Source: Rathayibacter sp. VKM Ac-2804 (lineage in GTDB: Bacteria; Actinomycetota; Actinomycetes; Actinomycetales; Microbacteriaceae). Taken from it: a DNA stretch of 64,000 bases. The stretch is taken from positions 248,001-312,000 of the forward strand of contig NZ_CP047420.1 of assembly GCF_009866655.1 (NCBI RefSeq), written 5' to 3'. The notes under the pieces are model-generated. The model was not told the DNA's origin and did not search any database. It saw nothing but the letters and a program-made list of their open reading frames with translations. Position numbers and translations under genes: made by a program. Shown one piece after another: positions 8,305 through 15,855 of this stretch (positions are counted from its first letter, which is position 1; each line of letters begins with the position of its first letter).

Positions 8305-9117
8305 TCAGCGCGCGAGCAGCTCGCCGTGGGGCATCGAGAGCCAACCGTCCTCGTCGGCGGCCCAGGCGCGCCAGGCGTCGCTGATCGCCTCGAGCTCGGC
8401 CCGGGTGGCGAGGCCGCGCTCGAGGGCGACGGTGGCGAAGGAGGAGGAGACCGCCCGGTCCGCCCACATGCCGCCCCACCAGGCGCGGTCCTCGGCGTTC
8501 TCGAACACCCAGAGCGACGCGGTGACCTCGACGCTCTCGAAGCCGGCCTCCCGCGCCCAGGCCTTGAGGCGCCGGCCCGCGTCGGGCTCACCGGCCGAGG
8601 CGCGGTGCACCCGCTGGTAGAGCGCGGCCCAGGCCTGCAGGCCCTCGGTGAAGGGGTGGATCAGCACGCCGGCGTAGTCGACGTCGCGGGCGGCGACGAG
8701 CCGGCCGACCCGGCCCCACTCGCGCAGCGCGTCGACCGGCCGGGTGAGGTGCTGGAGGACCTGGTGCGCGTGCACGACGTCGAAGGAGTCGTCCGCGTAC
8801 GGCAGCGCGTAGGCGTCCGCGACCGCGAACTCTGCGGGGGAGTCGACGGCCGCCGCCTGGGCGATCACCTCGGCCGAGGCGTCCACGCCGAGCACCCGGC
8901 CCGGGGCGACCCGCTCGGCGAGGTCGACGGTGATCGTCCCCGGGCCGCAGCCCACGTCGAGGACCGAGACGCCGGGCGCGAGGTGCGGCAGCAGGTATCC
9001 CGCGGAGTTCTCGACGGTGCGCCAGCGGTGCGAGCGCAGCACGCTCTCGTGGTGGCCGTGCGCGTAGCGGCCGGTCGCGGTGGCGGGTGCGTCGGGCGTG
9101 CGGGTCTCGGAGTCCAT
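8305..9117 (-). CDS. Class I SAM-dependent methyltransferase
   Basis: The 270-residue portion shown starts at ATG 9117 (another ATG is at 9126). SAM-binding motif I is VLDVGCGPGTITVDLAERV, motif II-like ADAYALPYADDSFDVVHAHQVLQHL follows, so this is a Methyltransf_11/25-type enzyme; the substrate is unknown. The C-terminal region (RRLKAWAREAGFESVEVTASLWVF) is common in ubiquinone/menaquinone-like methyltransferases. The frame is open upstream without any stop through the exporter, so in the ancestral state this domain could have been the C-terminal half of one exporter-methyltransferase protein. Confidence 0.75.
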   Translation of the reverse strand: MDSETRTPDAPATATGRYAHGHHESVLRSHRWRTVENSAGYLLPHLAPGVSVLDVGCGPGTITVDLAERVAPGRVLGVDASAEVIAQAAAVDSPAEFAVADAYALPYADDSFDVVHAHQVLQHLTRPVDALREWGRVGRLVAARDVDYAGVLIHPFTEGLQAWAALYQRVHRASAGEPDAGRRLKAWAREAGFESVEVTASLWVFENAEDRAWWGGMWADRAVSSSFATVALERGLATRAELEAISDAWRAWAADEDGWLSMPHGELLAR

Positions 9118-10352
9118 GCCCGCCATTGTGGCGGGCGATGCGCCGTCGACGCGCCGGACGCTCCTGCTGGCGGAGGCGAGCAGCGACGCGAGCACGATGA
9201 CCGCCGCGCAGCCGAGCAGGACGGCCCGCGTGCCGACGAGGTCCGCGAGCGGCCCGACGAGCGCCTCGCCGAGCGGAACAGCGAGGAACGAGCCGACCAT
9301 GTCGTAGGAGTAGACCCGGGCCAGCGCCTCGCGCGGCACGTGGGTCTGCAGCGACTGGTCCCAGGCGATGGCGAACACCTCGAGCGCGACGCCGCCGAGC
9401 GCGAAGGCGACGATCAGGGCGGGGAGCGCGGGGACGACTCCGAGGGCCGCGACCGGGACGGCCGTCACCGCCATCAGGGCGACGCCGATGGCCAGCGCCC
9501 GCCGCGGCCGCCAGCGCAGCGCGATGACGGCGCCGATCGCGAGGCCGACGGTCTGCGCGGCGACGACCAGCCCCCAGGCCGCGCGGCCGAAGGACCCGTC
9601 GGCGATCACCGGCCCGAGCACCGTGGTCGCGCCGACGAAGGCCGCGTTCAGCACCGTGAACTGGGCCACGACGATCCAGACCCAGCGCCGGCCGGAGAAC
9701 TCCCGCCAGCCCTCGCGGAGGTCGCCGAGCACGGAGCCGGGGGCGCCGGACCGGGTCGCCGCGGGCAGGCGCAGCCTGGAGTAGAGGAGAGCGGCGAGTG
9801 CGAACCCGGCCGCGTCGATCACGAGCCCCCACCCCGGACCGACGAGCGCGACCACGGCCGCCCCGCCGGACGCGCCCACGATCGTCCCGGCGGTGAGGCC
9901 GAGGCGGAGCAGCGCGTTCGCGGTGCGCAGCTCGCCCACGGGGACCGTCTCCGGGACGAGGGCAGACGCGGCAGGCAGGCTCACCGCCGCGACGGCGCCG
10001 TTCAGCACGCCGAGCACGACGAGGGCGGGGATGCTCGCGGTCCCGCTGATCACCAGGGCGGCGACGACCGCCTGGGTGCCGGCGGCGGCGAGCGAGCTGC
10101 CGACCAGGATCACGGAGCGCGGCAGCGATCGGCGAGGACGCCGCCGAGCAGCAGCACGGCGACGTTGGCGAGCGAGCGCGCGGCGACGACCAGGCCGAGG
10201 TCGGTCGCCGAGCCGGTGAGATCGAGGACCGCGAAGGCGAGGGCGATCGGGGCGACGGCGTTGCCGAGCACGGCGGTCGTCCGGGCGGCGAGGAGCCACC
10301 GGAACGGGCGGTGCGCGAGGGGGCCGGGCCGGAGAGTCCCGCGCGGAGTCAC
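9118..10352 (-). pseudogene. MFS exporter, frameshifted near the N-terminus
   Basis: A major-facilitator protein split over two frames. The start (GTG 10352) gives FRWLLAARTTAVLGNAVAP... and GGVLADR, then runs into TGA at 10110-10112. The rest, in the other frame, starts LPRSVILVGSSLAAAG and continues through the remaining membrane helices. Reading GATCGCTGCCG as GATCGCCTGCCG near 10124-10126 would join GGVLADRL to PRSVILVG exactly as in intact MFS loops, so one base appears lost; a sequencing error is possible. The gene overlaps the ArsR stop (GTGA). After the last helix (LLASASRSVRRVD) there is no stop before the methyltransferase. Confidence 0.75.
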
Positions 10353-10870
10353 GGCCGCCGCAGCGGGAACAGTGCGGTCGTCATCGACACCGGCACCGTT
10401 CCCGGGCTCCGGGGCGGTCGGGCCGCCGCGTGCAGCAGCGCGGACGCCTCGCCGACGTGCCGGACCACCCGCCGCCAGGTCTCCGGATCGACCCAGAGCT
10501 CGGCGTCCGTCGAGAGCTGCGGGCCGTCGGCGCGGGCCGCGGATCGGCGCCGCAGCTCCTCGATCAGCGCCTCCAGGTGCAGCTGCCGGTCCTCCGCCGG
10601 CCCGGCGTCGACGGCCGAGGTCACGTCGAACGGCCGCCCGGAGGACTCGTGCCGGTAGCGCTTCGCCTCGCCGCCGCGCAGCCGCACCGTCTCCACCACC
10701 CGCACCAGCCCGGCCCGCTCGAGCACGCGGAAGTGGTAGCTCGCGGTCGCCTGCGAGAGGCCCAGCTCGCGCGCGGCCTCGGCGGCGCTCGCCGCGGCAC
10801 CGGTCACCAGGGACAGCAGCCGGAGCCGGATCGGGTGGGCGGTGGCGCGCAGCTCCTCGAGAGTGGACAT
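10349..10870 (-). CDS. ArsR-type winged-helix transcriptional regulator
   Basis: A 173-residue regulator with an N-terminal helix-turn-helix: STLEELRATAHPIRLRLLSLVTGAAASAAEAARELGLSQATASYHFRVLERAGLV, where the recognition helix is SQATASYHFRVLE. The C-terminal half (about 95-173) is acidic and helical and may bind an effector. It is longer than plain ArsR proteins and lacks metal-binding cysteines. Its stop overlaps the GTG of the exporter, so it probably controls that exporter. Start ATG 10870 is chosen at the natural domain start; an upstream ATG at 10930 would add a basic tail without domain character. Confidence 0.8.
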   Translation of the reverse strand: MSTLEELRATAHPIRLRLLSLVTGAAASAAEAARELGLSQATASYHFRVLERAGLVRVVETVRLRGGEAKRYRHESSGRPFDVTSAVDAGPAEDRQLHLEALIEELRRRSAARADGPQLSTDAELWVDPETWRRVVRHVGEASALLHAAARPPRSPGTVPVSMTTALFPLRRP

Positions 10871-10948
10871 GCGGCCATCGTCACGCCCGGTCCCGCGGAC
10901 CGTCAAACGGGTCTTTGGGGGTCGCCGCACCCCGCGGAGCAGCGAGGG

Positions 10949-11719
10949 CTACTGCGAGAGCTCCCGGTCGAGCCGGTCGAGGAGCACCTCGAGCGAGATC
11001 TCGAACTCCTCGTCGCTGTGGTCCTCGCTGAGCAGGCCGCGCAGCCGCCGGACCTCGGGTGCGACGTCGAGGGAGACGTTCCCGTCGCCCTGCGGGATGG
11101 TCGCGTCGCCCTCGTCGAGGGGGAGGTCGGTCGGCGAGGTCTCGGCGCCCTGGACCACGGCCTGCAGCAGCAGCTGGCCGAGCAGGAAGCTGCTGAACGA
11201 GCGGTAGGCGCCGACGGCCTGCGCGTCGGTCAGCCCGCTGCCGGTCAGCGAGCGGAGGAAGGTGTTGACGGCCTCGATGCTGCGCAGCGGCGGGCGGAGC
11301 CACGGAGCCGCGGGGTGCCGGGTCGCGACCAGCGGGAAGGCCTTCGGGTGGTCGGTCGCGATGCGCCGGACCTCGTGGGCGGCCGTCTGCAGGAACTCCT
11401 GCCAGTGCCGGCTCTCGGCCTCGTCCAGGCGCACGGTGAGCTCCTGCATCAGCAGCGCGATGACGCCCTCGAGGAGGTCCTCCTTGCCGTGCACGTAGCG
11501 GTAGAGCGACATCGCCTCGACGCCCAGCTCCTGCGCGAGGGTCCGCATCGAGAGCGCCTCGGGGCCGGTGCGGTCGATCATCGCGAGAGCGGTCTCGACG
11601 ATGAGGTCGCGGTTGAGCTTGCGGGCGGGGGAGCCGCTCCGCTTCGGCTTGTCACCGCGGGCCCTGCCGCCGTCGGTCCTGCCGCCGTCGCCGCCGGAGT
11701 CCGTGTCGCTGTCGGTCAT
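10949..11719 (-). CDS. TetR-family transcriptional regulator
   Basis: A 256-residue regulator. A polar head rich in Asp, Gly and Arg (about 1-30) precedes the TetR DNA-binding domain: LNRDLIVETALAMIDRTGPEALSMRTLAQELGVEAMSLYRYVHGKEDLLEGV, whose recognition helix is VEAMSLYRYV. The C-terminal domain resembles the tetracycline-repressor type (HPKAFPLVATRHPAAPWLRPPLRSIEAVNTFL). Two palindromes lie upstream at 11800-11838, so it very likely represses itself. It is divergent from the PRC-barrel gene. Confidence 0.85.
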   Translation of the reverse strand: MTDSDTDSGGDGGRTDGGRARGDKPKRSGSPARKLNRDLIVETALAMIDRTGPEALSMRTLAQELGVEAMSLYRYVHGKEDLLEGVIALLMQELTVRLDEAESRHWQEFLQTAAHEVRRIATDHPKAFPLVATRHPAAPWLRPPLRSIEAVNTFLRSLTGSGLTDAQAVGAYRSFSSFLLGQLLLQAVVQGAETSPTDLPLDEGDATIPQGDGNVSLDVAPEVRRLRGLLSEDHSDEEFEISLEVLLDRLDRELSQ

Positions 11720-11799
11720 GCACCGCGCCTTCCTGCAGTGCTCGCCCGCCCGGATACCAGGTGCGGTCCCGCGAAGGCAAGCACTTCCACCGTAACAAC

Positions 11800-11838
11800 G
11801 CTTACGCCGTAAGCTCCGACGAGGCTTACGCTGTAAGT
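11800..11838. promoter_or_regulatory. Pair of TetR-type operators
   Basis: GCTTACGCCGTAAGC (11800-11814) is a perfect 15-bp palindrome and GCTTACGCTGTAAGT (11824-11838) is nearly the same, 24 bases apart centre to centre. They lie about 80 bases upstream of the tetR start, in the space shared with the divergent PRC-barrel gene. The form (TTAC-n-GTAA) is common for TetR sites. An additional half site CGTAAC is next to the first copy. Confidence 0.8.
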
Positions 11839-12014
11839 GTGCCGCTGCCGGACCGTGCCCCTCGCGGATCCCGCGCCGGTCCGCCTCCCCGAGGAGCACC
11901 CGCCGCCCCGCAGAACCCGCTGCGCAGGCGGCGCGGCTCCGCTTCGCCTCCGCACCAGCGACCCCCGCACCAGCGATCCCCGCGGCACCGTCCCGGGAGA
12001 GAAGAGAGAGCACC

Positions 12015-12893
12015 ATGATCGACAGCAGCAGCATCGACAGCCTGATCGGCGCCGACGTGCACGGCAGCGACGACGCCAAGATCGGCACCGTCGGCCAGGT
12101 CTACGTCGAGGACAGCACGCAGACCCCGACCTGGGTCACCGTCCGCACCGGCCTGTTCGGCTCCTCGGAGTCGTTCGCGCCCCTCGCGGACGCGAGCTAT
12201 GAGGGCGGCGTCCTCCGCGTCGGCTACGAGAAGTCCTTCGTCAAGGACGCGCCGCGCATCGAGGACGACGGCCAGCTCTCCGCCGACGAGGAGCAGGCCC
12301 TCTACTCGTACTACGGCCTGGGCGGCACCGCTGCCGCGCCGACCGAGGCGCCCCTCTACGACCAGGACGCCGACCGCGGCGCCGACGCCGACCGCGACGT
12401 CGACCGCAGTGCCGGCATCGACCGCGACCGCGGCACCGAGGGCCACGACACGTCGGGCCCGACGACCGACGACGCGATGACCCGCTCCGAGGAGCGCCTG
12501 CGCGTCGGCACCGAGCGCGTCGAGGCCGGCCGCGCCCGCCTGCGCAAGCACATCGTCACCGAGCAGGTCTCGAAGACGGTCCCGGTGAGCCACGACGAGG
12601 TCACCCTCACCCGCGAGCCGATCACCGAGGCGAACGCCGGCGACGCCCTCGCCGGTCCCGACCTCAGCGAGGAGGAGCACGAGGTGGTCCTCACCGAGGA
12701 GCGCGTCGTCACCGCGAAGGAGACGGTCCCCGTCGAGCGCGTGTCGCTCGGCACCGAGACCGTGACCGAGCAGCGCACCGTCGACGCCGACGTCTCGCAC
12801 GAGGAGATCGAGCTCGTCGAGCCCGAGGACACCCGCACCGGCACCCGCTCCGGCGCCGAGGAGACCGTCGTCGACCGCGACGCGCGCTCCTAG
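12015..12893 (+). CDS. PRC-barrel and DUF2382 (YsnF/AvaK) domain protein
   Basis: A 292-residue cytosolic protein. Residues about 3-85 form a PRC-barrel-like domain (LIGADVHGSDDAKIGTVGQVYVEDS...WVTVRTGLFGS, GYEKSFVKDAPRI). An acidic Asp/Arg linker (DADRGADADRDVDRS) follows, and the C-terminal half is DUF2382 (EERLRVGTERVEAGRARLRKHIVTEQVSKTVPVSHDEVTLTREPI, VLTEERVVTAKETVPVERVSLG). Proteins of this build are known as stress-responsive in actinobacteria and cyanobacteria; the molecular role is not established. A second DUF2382 protein lies 1 kb downstream. Confidence 0.85.
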   Translation: MIDSSSIDSLIGADVHGSDDAKIGTVGQVYVEDSTQTPTWVTVRTGLFGSSESFAPLADASYEGGVLRVGYEKSFVKDAPRIEDDGQLSADEEQALYSYYGLGGTAAAPTEAPLYDQDADRGADADRDVDRSAGIDRDRGTEGHDTSGPTTDDAMTRSEERLRVGTERVEAGRARLRKHIVTEQVSKTVPVSHDEVTLTREPITEANAGDALAGPDLSEEEHEVVLTEERVVTAKETVPVERVSLGTETVTEQRTVDADVSHEEIELVEPEDTRTGTRSGAEETVVDRDARS

Positions 12894-13014
12894 CGGGACC
12901 CGCGGCGGCCGGTGAGCAGCACCGCTCGCCGGCCGCCGCACCCGCACCACCCCGCACGACCCCCTGCACCACCCTCACCTGTCCTGCTCCGGACCGTGCC
13001 CGAAAGGCTCCCCC

Positions 13015-13779
13015 ATGGATCTCCCCGCCGCTCTGCAGAACGGACTGGCCGCGGTCATCGCGTTCGTCCCGCTCGCGCTGCTGTTCCTGCTCATCCTCAT
13101 CGTCGGCCTGATCGTCGCCAAGCTCATCGAGAAGGGCCTCTCGCGCCTGCTCACCAAGGTCGGCTTCGACCGCGCCGTCGAGCGCGGCGGCATCAAGAAG
13201 GCCCTCGCGAACTCGACGCTGGACGCGTCCGACATCGTGTCGAAGATCATCTACTACACGCTCGTGCTCTTCGTGCTGCAGTTCGCCTTCGGTGTCTTCG
13301 GCCCCAACCCGGTCAGCGATCTGCTGCAGGGCATCATCGGCTTCCTGCCGAAGATCATCGTCGCGATCATCATCGTCGTGCTCGCCGCCGCGATCGCCGC
13401 CGGCGCGAAGGGCCTGATCCAGAACACCCTGGGCGGCCTCTCCTACGGCAAGGTCCTCGGGAACATCGTCGCGGTGTTCATCCTCTTCCTCGGGGTCACC
13501 GCGGCTCTGAACCAGATCGAGGTCGCGACCACGGTCACCACGCCGATCCTCATCGCCGTCCTCGCGATCATCGCGGGCGTCATCATCGTCGGCGCGGGCG
13601 GCGGCCTGATCAAGCCGATGCAGCAGCGCTGGGAGGCGATCCTCACGAAGGCCGAGGAGGAGGCGCCGAAGATCCAGCAGGAGGCGCAGAACGCTCCCTC
13701 CGTCACCGAGCAGGCCAAGCGCGCCGCCGACCAGGCGAAGCAGGCCGCCCCGGCGACCACCGCGCGCCGCCCCCGCTAG
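13015..13779 (+). CDS. CmpX-like conserved membrane protein with TM-helix repeats
   Basis: A 254-residue membrane protein with about five hydrophobic helices. The segments LLFLLILIVGLIVAKLIEKGLSRLLTKVGFDRAVERGGI and KGLIQNTLGGLSYGKVLGNIVAVFILFLGV match the repeated helix unit of the CmpX and small MscS-related channel family. The C-terminus (about 205-254) is a Lys/Ala/Gln-rich cytosolic tail (EQAKRAADQAKQAAP). It may be a mechanosensitive or structural membrane protein; the MscS beta domain is absent. The flanking DUF2382 genes on the same strand suggest one stress regulon. Confidence 0.7.
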   Translation: MDLPAALQNGLAAVIAFVPLALLFLLILIVGLIVAKLIEKGLSRLLTKVGFDRAVERGGIKKALANSTLDASDIVSKIIYYTLVLFVLQFAFGVFGPNPVSDLLQGIIGFLPKIIVAIIIVVLAAAIAAGAKGLIQNTLGGLSYGKVLGNIVAVFILFLGVTAALNQIEVATTVTTPILIAVLAIIAGVIIVGAGGGLIKPMQQRWEAILTKAEEEAPKIQQEAQNAPSVTEQAKRAADQAKQAAPATTARRPR

Positions 13780-13869
13780 GCGCACGACCGCACCACCCGC
13801 ACCATCCGCGGCCGGCTCCGCTCGCTCCGAGCAGGGCCGGCCGCGTCCGCGTCAGACCGAGGGGACCCC

Positions 13870-14325
13870 ATGAGCGCGACACCGTCCGAGCCGACCGCGT
13901 CCGAGCCGACCGCGACCGAGCCGGGACCGGCGCCGACCGCCGAGGTGGTCCTGCACGAGGAGCGCCTCCTCGTCGGCACGCGCAGGCACGCCACCGAGCG
14001 CGTCCGCGTCCGGCGGGTCGTCGTGACCGAGCAGCGGACGATCACCGTGGACGTCCGCCGCGAGGAGCTGCGCGTCACCCGCGAGCCGATCCTCGACGGG
14101 CCGCCGCTGCCCGACGCGATCACGGCGGCCCCGCAGGAGCCGATCGTCGTGATCCTGCACGAGGAGCGGATCGCGATCACCCGGACCGTCGTCCCCGTCG
14201 AGCGCGTGACGCTCCGGGTCGAGTCCGTCTCCGGCGCCCGCGACGTCACCGCGTCGCTGCGCCACGAGGTCGCCGAGGTCGACTCGTCGACGGCGCGGGA
14301 GCAGGAGAATCCCGACCTGTTCTGA
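13870..14325 (+). CDS. DUF2382 (YsnF/AvaK) domain protein
   Basis: A 151-residue protein. A Pro/Thr/Glu-rich head (TASEPTATEPGP) is followed by two related halves: VLHEERLLVGTRRHATERVRVRRVVVTEQRTITVDVRREELRVTREPI and VVILHEERIAITRTVVPVERVTLRVESVSG. The internal repeat of about 60 residues is the DUF2382 pattern, also present in the protein at 12015. There are no membrane segments. The function is unknown; members are linked to general stress. Confidence 0.8.
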   Translation: MSATPSEPTASEPTATEPGPAPTAEVVLHEERLLVGTRRHATERVRVRRVVVTEQRTITVDVRREELRVTREPILDGPPLPDAITAAPQEPIVVILHEERIAITRTVVPVERVTLRVESVSGARDVTASLRHEVAEVDSSTAREQENPDLF

Positions 14326-14353
14326 TGTCGGCCCCCGCCGCTACGGTCGAGCG

Positions 14354-15490
14354 ATGACCCCGCCCCGCCCCACCTCTCCGGTCCCCGCCGTCACCCCCGA
14401 GGAGTGGGCCGAGCTCCGCGAGCGCGTCCGCCGGACCCGCTGGTCGCCCGACTGGCCGGTCGAGGGCTGGGCGGCCGGGACCGATCAGGCCGAGCTGCGG
14501 CGGCTGGCCCGGCGCTGGGCCGAGGGGTTCGACTGGCCGGCGCAGGAGCGGCGGATGCGCGCGCTGCCCTGGGCGCAGGCCGACCTCGACGGGACGCCCG
14601 TGGCCTACCTCCGCTTCGAGGCCGAGACACCCGGTCGCCTGCCGATCGTCCTGACGAACGGCTGGCCCAGCACCGCGCTCGAGCTGGTGGCGCTCGCCGA
14701 GCGGCTCGCCACGCCGTCGCGCTTCGGCGGCGACCCGGCGGAGGCGGCCACCGTCGTCGTGCCCGCCCTGCCGGGCTTCCCGTTCTCGCCGCAGCGGCCC
14801 GGGCTGGACGAGCAGACGCACGAGCTCTGGCACCGGCTGATGACCGAGGAGCTCGGCTTCGCGCGCTACGCCGCGCACGGCGGCGATCTGGGTGCCGGCA
14901 TCACCTCGCGGCTGGCCGAGAGCCACCCGGAGGCCGTCGCGGGCATCCACCTGCTCGCCGTCGCCTCGCCGCGGCACGTCGAGGAGGACTCCCTCACCGC
15001 CGAGGAGCGCGAGCACGTCGAGGAGCAGCGCACCTGGTTCGCGGACGAGGGCGCGTACGAGCACCAGCAGCAGACCCGGCCGCTCACCCTCGCGCCCGCG
15101 CTGTCCGACTCGCCGGTCGGCCTGCTCGCCTGGATCCTCGAGAAGCACCGGGCCTGGAGCGACTGCGGCGGCGATCTCTCGACCCGCTTCGACGACGAGT
15201 ACCTGCTCACCCTCGCCTCGCTCTACTGGTTCACCGACTCGATCTCCACGTCGCTCCGGCCCTACTGGGAGTACGCGACCGGGCGGACGGCGCGGGTCGG
15301 CCGGGTCGCCGTGCCCACCGCGCTCGCCGTCTTCCCCTTCGATCTCACGCACCCGCCGCGCAGCTGGGCCGAGCGCAGCTACGACGTCGTCCGGTACACG
15401 GCCATGCCCCGCGGCGGCCACTTCGCCCCGCACGAGGAGCCGGACCTGCTCGCCGCGGACATCCGCGCGCTGCTGGCGCTGGTGCAGTAG
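14354..15490 (+). CDS. Epoxide hydrolase-type alpha/beta hydrolase
   Basis: A 378-residue enzyme with the N-terminal epoxide-hydrolase domain (EEWAELRERVRRTRWSPDW...GFDWPAQERRMRAL) and an alpha/beta-hydrolase core. The nucleophile Asp is in HGGDLGAGIT (about D178) and the late His in GGHFAPHEEP, as in microsomal-type epoxide hydrolases that open epoxides to diols. The oxyanion motif usually written HGWP reads NGWP at 102-105, so His is replaced by Asn. The substrate is unknown. Start ATG 14354 lies soon after the DUF2382 gene. Confidence 0.8.
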   Translation: MTPPRPTSPVPAVTPEEWAELRERVRRTRWSPDWPVEGWAAGTDQAELRRLARRWAEGFDWPAQERRMRALPWAQADLDGTPVAYLRFEAETPGRLPIVLTNGWPSTALELVALAERLATPSRFGGDPAEAATVVVPALPGFPFSPQRPGLDEQTHELWHRLMTEELGFARYAAHGGDLGAGITSRLAESHPEAVAGIHLLAVASPRHVEEDSLTAEEREHVEEQRTWFADEGAYEHQQQTRPLTLAPALSDSPVGLLAWILEKHRAWSDCGGDLSTRFDDEYLLTLASLYWFTDSISTSLRPYWEYATGRTARVGRVAVPTALAVFPFDLTHPPRSWAERSYDVVRYTAMPRGGHFAPHEEPDLLAADIRALLALVQ

Positions 15491-15508
15491 CGGAGATCCG
15501 CGACGCGA

Positions 15509-15537
15509 CAATCGGCCAACAGGCTGTTGGCCGATTG
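15509..15537. terminator. Strong hairpin after the epoxide hydrolase gene
   Basis: CAATCGGCCAACAG (15509-15522) and its exact complement (15524-15537) flank a single base, giving a perfect 14-bp inverted repeat 19 bases after the stop codon. Position and stability suit a transcription terminator, although a T-run is lacking, as is usual in this G+C range. Confidence 0.65.
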
Positions 15538-15573
15538 GTCGTCGGCGGATAGGGCGGCCGTCACGCCCCACCC

Positions 15574-15603
15574 TTGCGGCCGCCCCCGGTCCGCGCGTAG
15601 CGT
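15574..15603 (+). promoter_or_regulatory. Predicted promoter of the ABC-F leader transcript
   Basis: TTGCGG (15574-15579) and TAGCGT (15598-15603) are spaced by 18 bases and resemble a sigma-70 type -35/-10 pair. Transcription would start near 15610 and give a leader of about 245 bases before the ABC-F gene, containing a short peptide frame and alternative hairpins. Confidence 0.5.
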
Positions 15604-15704
15604 CGACGCGTACCTCGTCGCGAGCCGCGACGTCGGGGCGGCCACCTCACCGGCCGGCCGATCGGCTCGCGGACACGGGGGCTCCCCGCAGGAAAGACGG
15701 TCTC

Positions 15705-15758
15705 GTGCGCACCAGCACCGGTACTGCGTCCACGACGCAGCAGCTGCCCTCGCACTGA
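15705..15758 (+). CDS. Leader peptide upstream of the ABC-F gene
   Basis: A 17-residue frame, MRTSTGTASTTQQLPSH, starts with GTG and is preceded by AGGAAAG at good spacing. It ends 97 bases before the ABC-F start. It is too short to be a working enzyme; its place before an ABC-F gene and before mutually exclusive hairpins at 15784-15851 fits a ribosome-stalling leader peptide. A drug stalling the ribosome in this frame would change the folding downstream. The peptide sequence itself matches no stalling motif known to me. Confidence 0.65.
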   Translation: MRTSTGTASTTQQLPSH

Positions 15759-15783
15759 CGACCCCTGCTCCCGCCCGCTGAAC

Positions 15784-15852
15784 CGGGAGGACGCGCGCTC
15801 CCGCCCCGGCGGAGAGCGGTGGTCGTCGTGCGCCGACGCGACCACCGGGAGC
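15784..15852 (+). promoter_or_regulatory. Translational attenuator in front of the ABC-F start
   Basis: CGGGAG (15784-15789) pairs with CTCCCG (15798-15803), and the same CTCCCG can instead pair with the Shine-Dalgarno segment CGGGAG (15846-15851) of the ABC-F gene. A further stem CGGTGGTCG (15817-15825)/CGACCACCG (15839-15847) ends inside the ribosome-binding region. These structures cannot all form at once, so the leader can exist in a state with the start site open or blocked. Confidence 0.7.
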
Positions 15853-15855
15853 ACC

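Noticed and set aside
8326..11031. A 901-codon plus-strand frame across the methyltransferase, exporter and regulators
   Set aside because: Low-complexity Arg/Gly/Ala translation, antisense to four genes with clear motifs.
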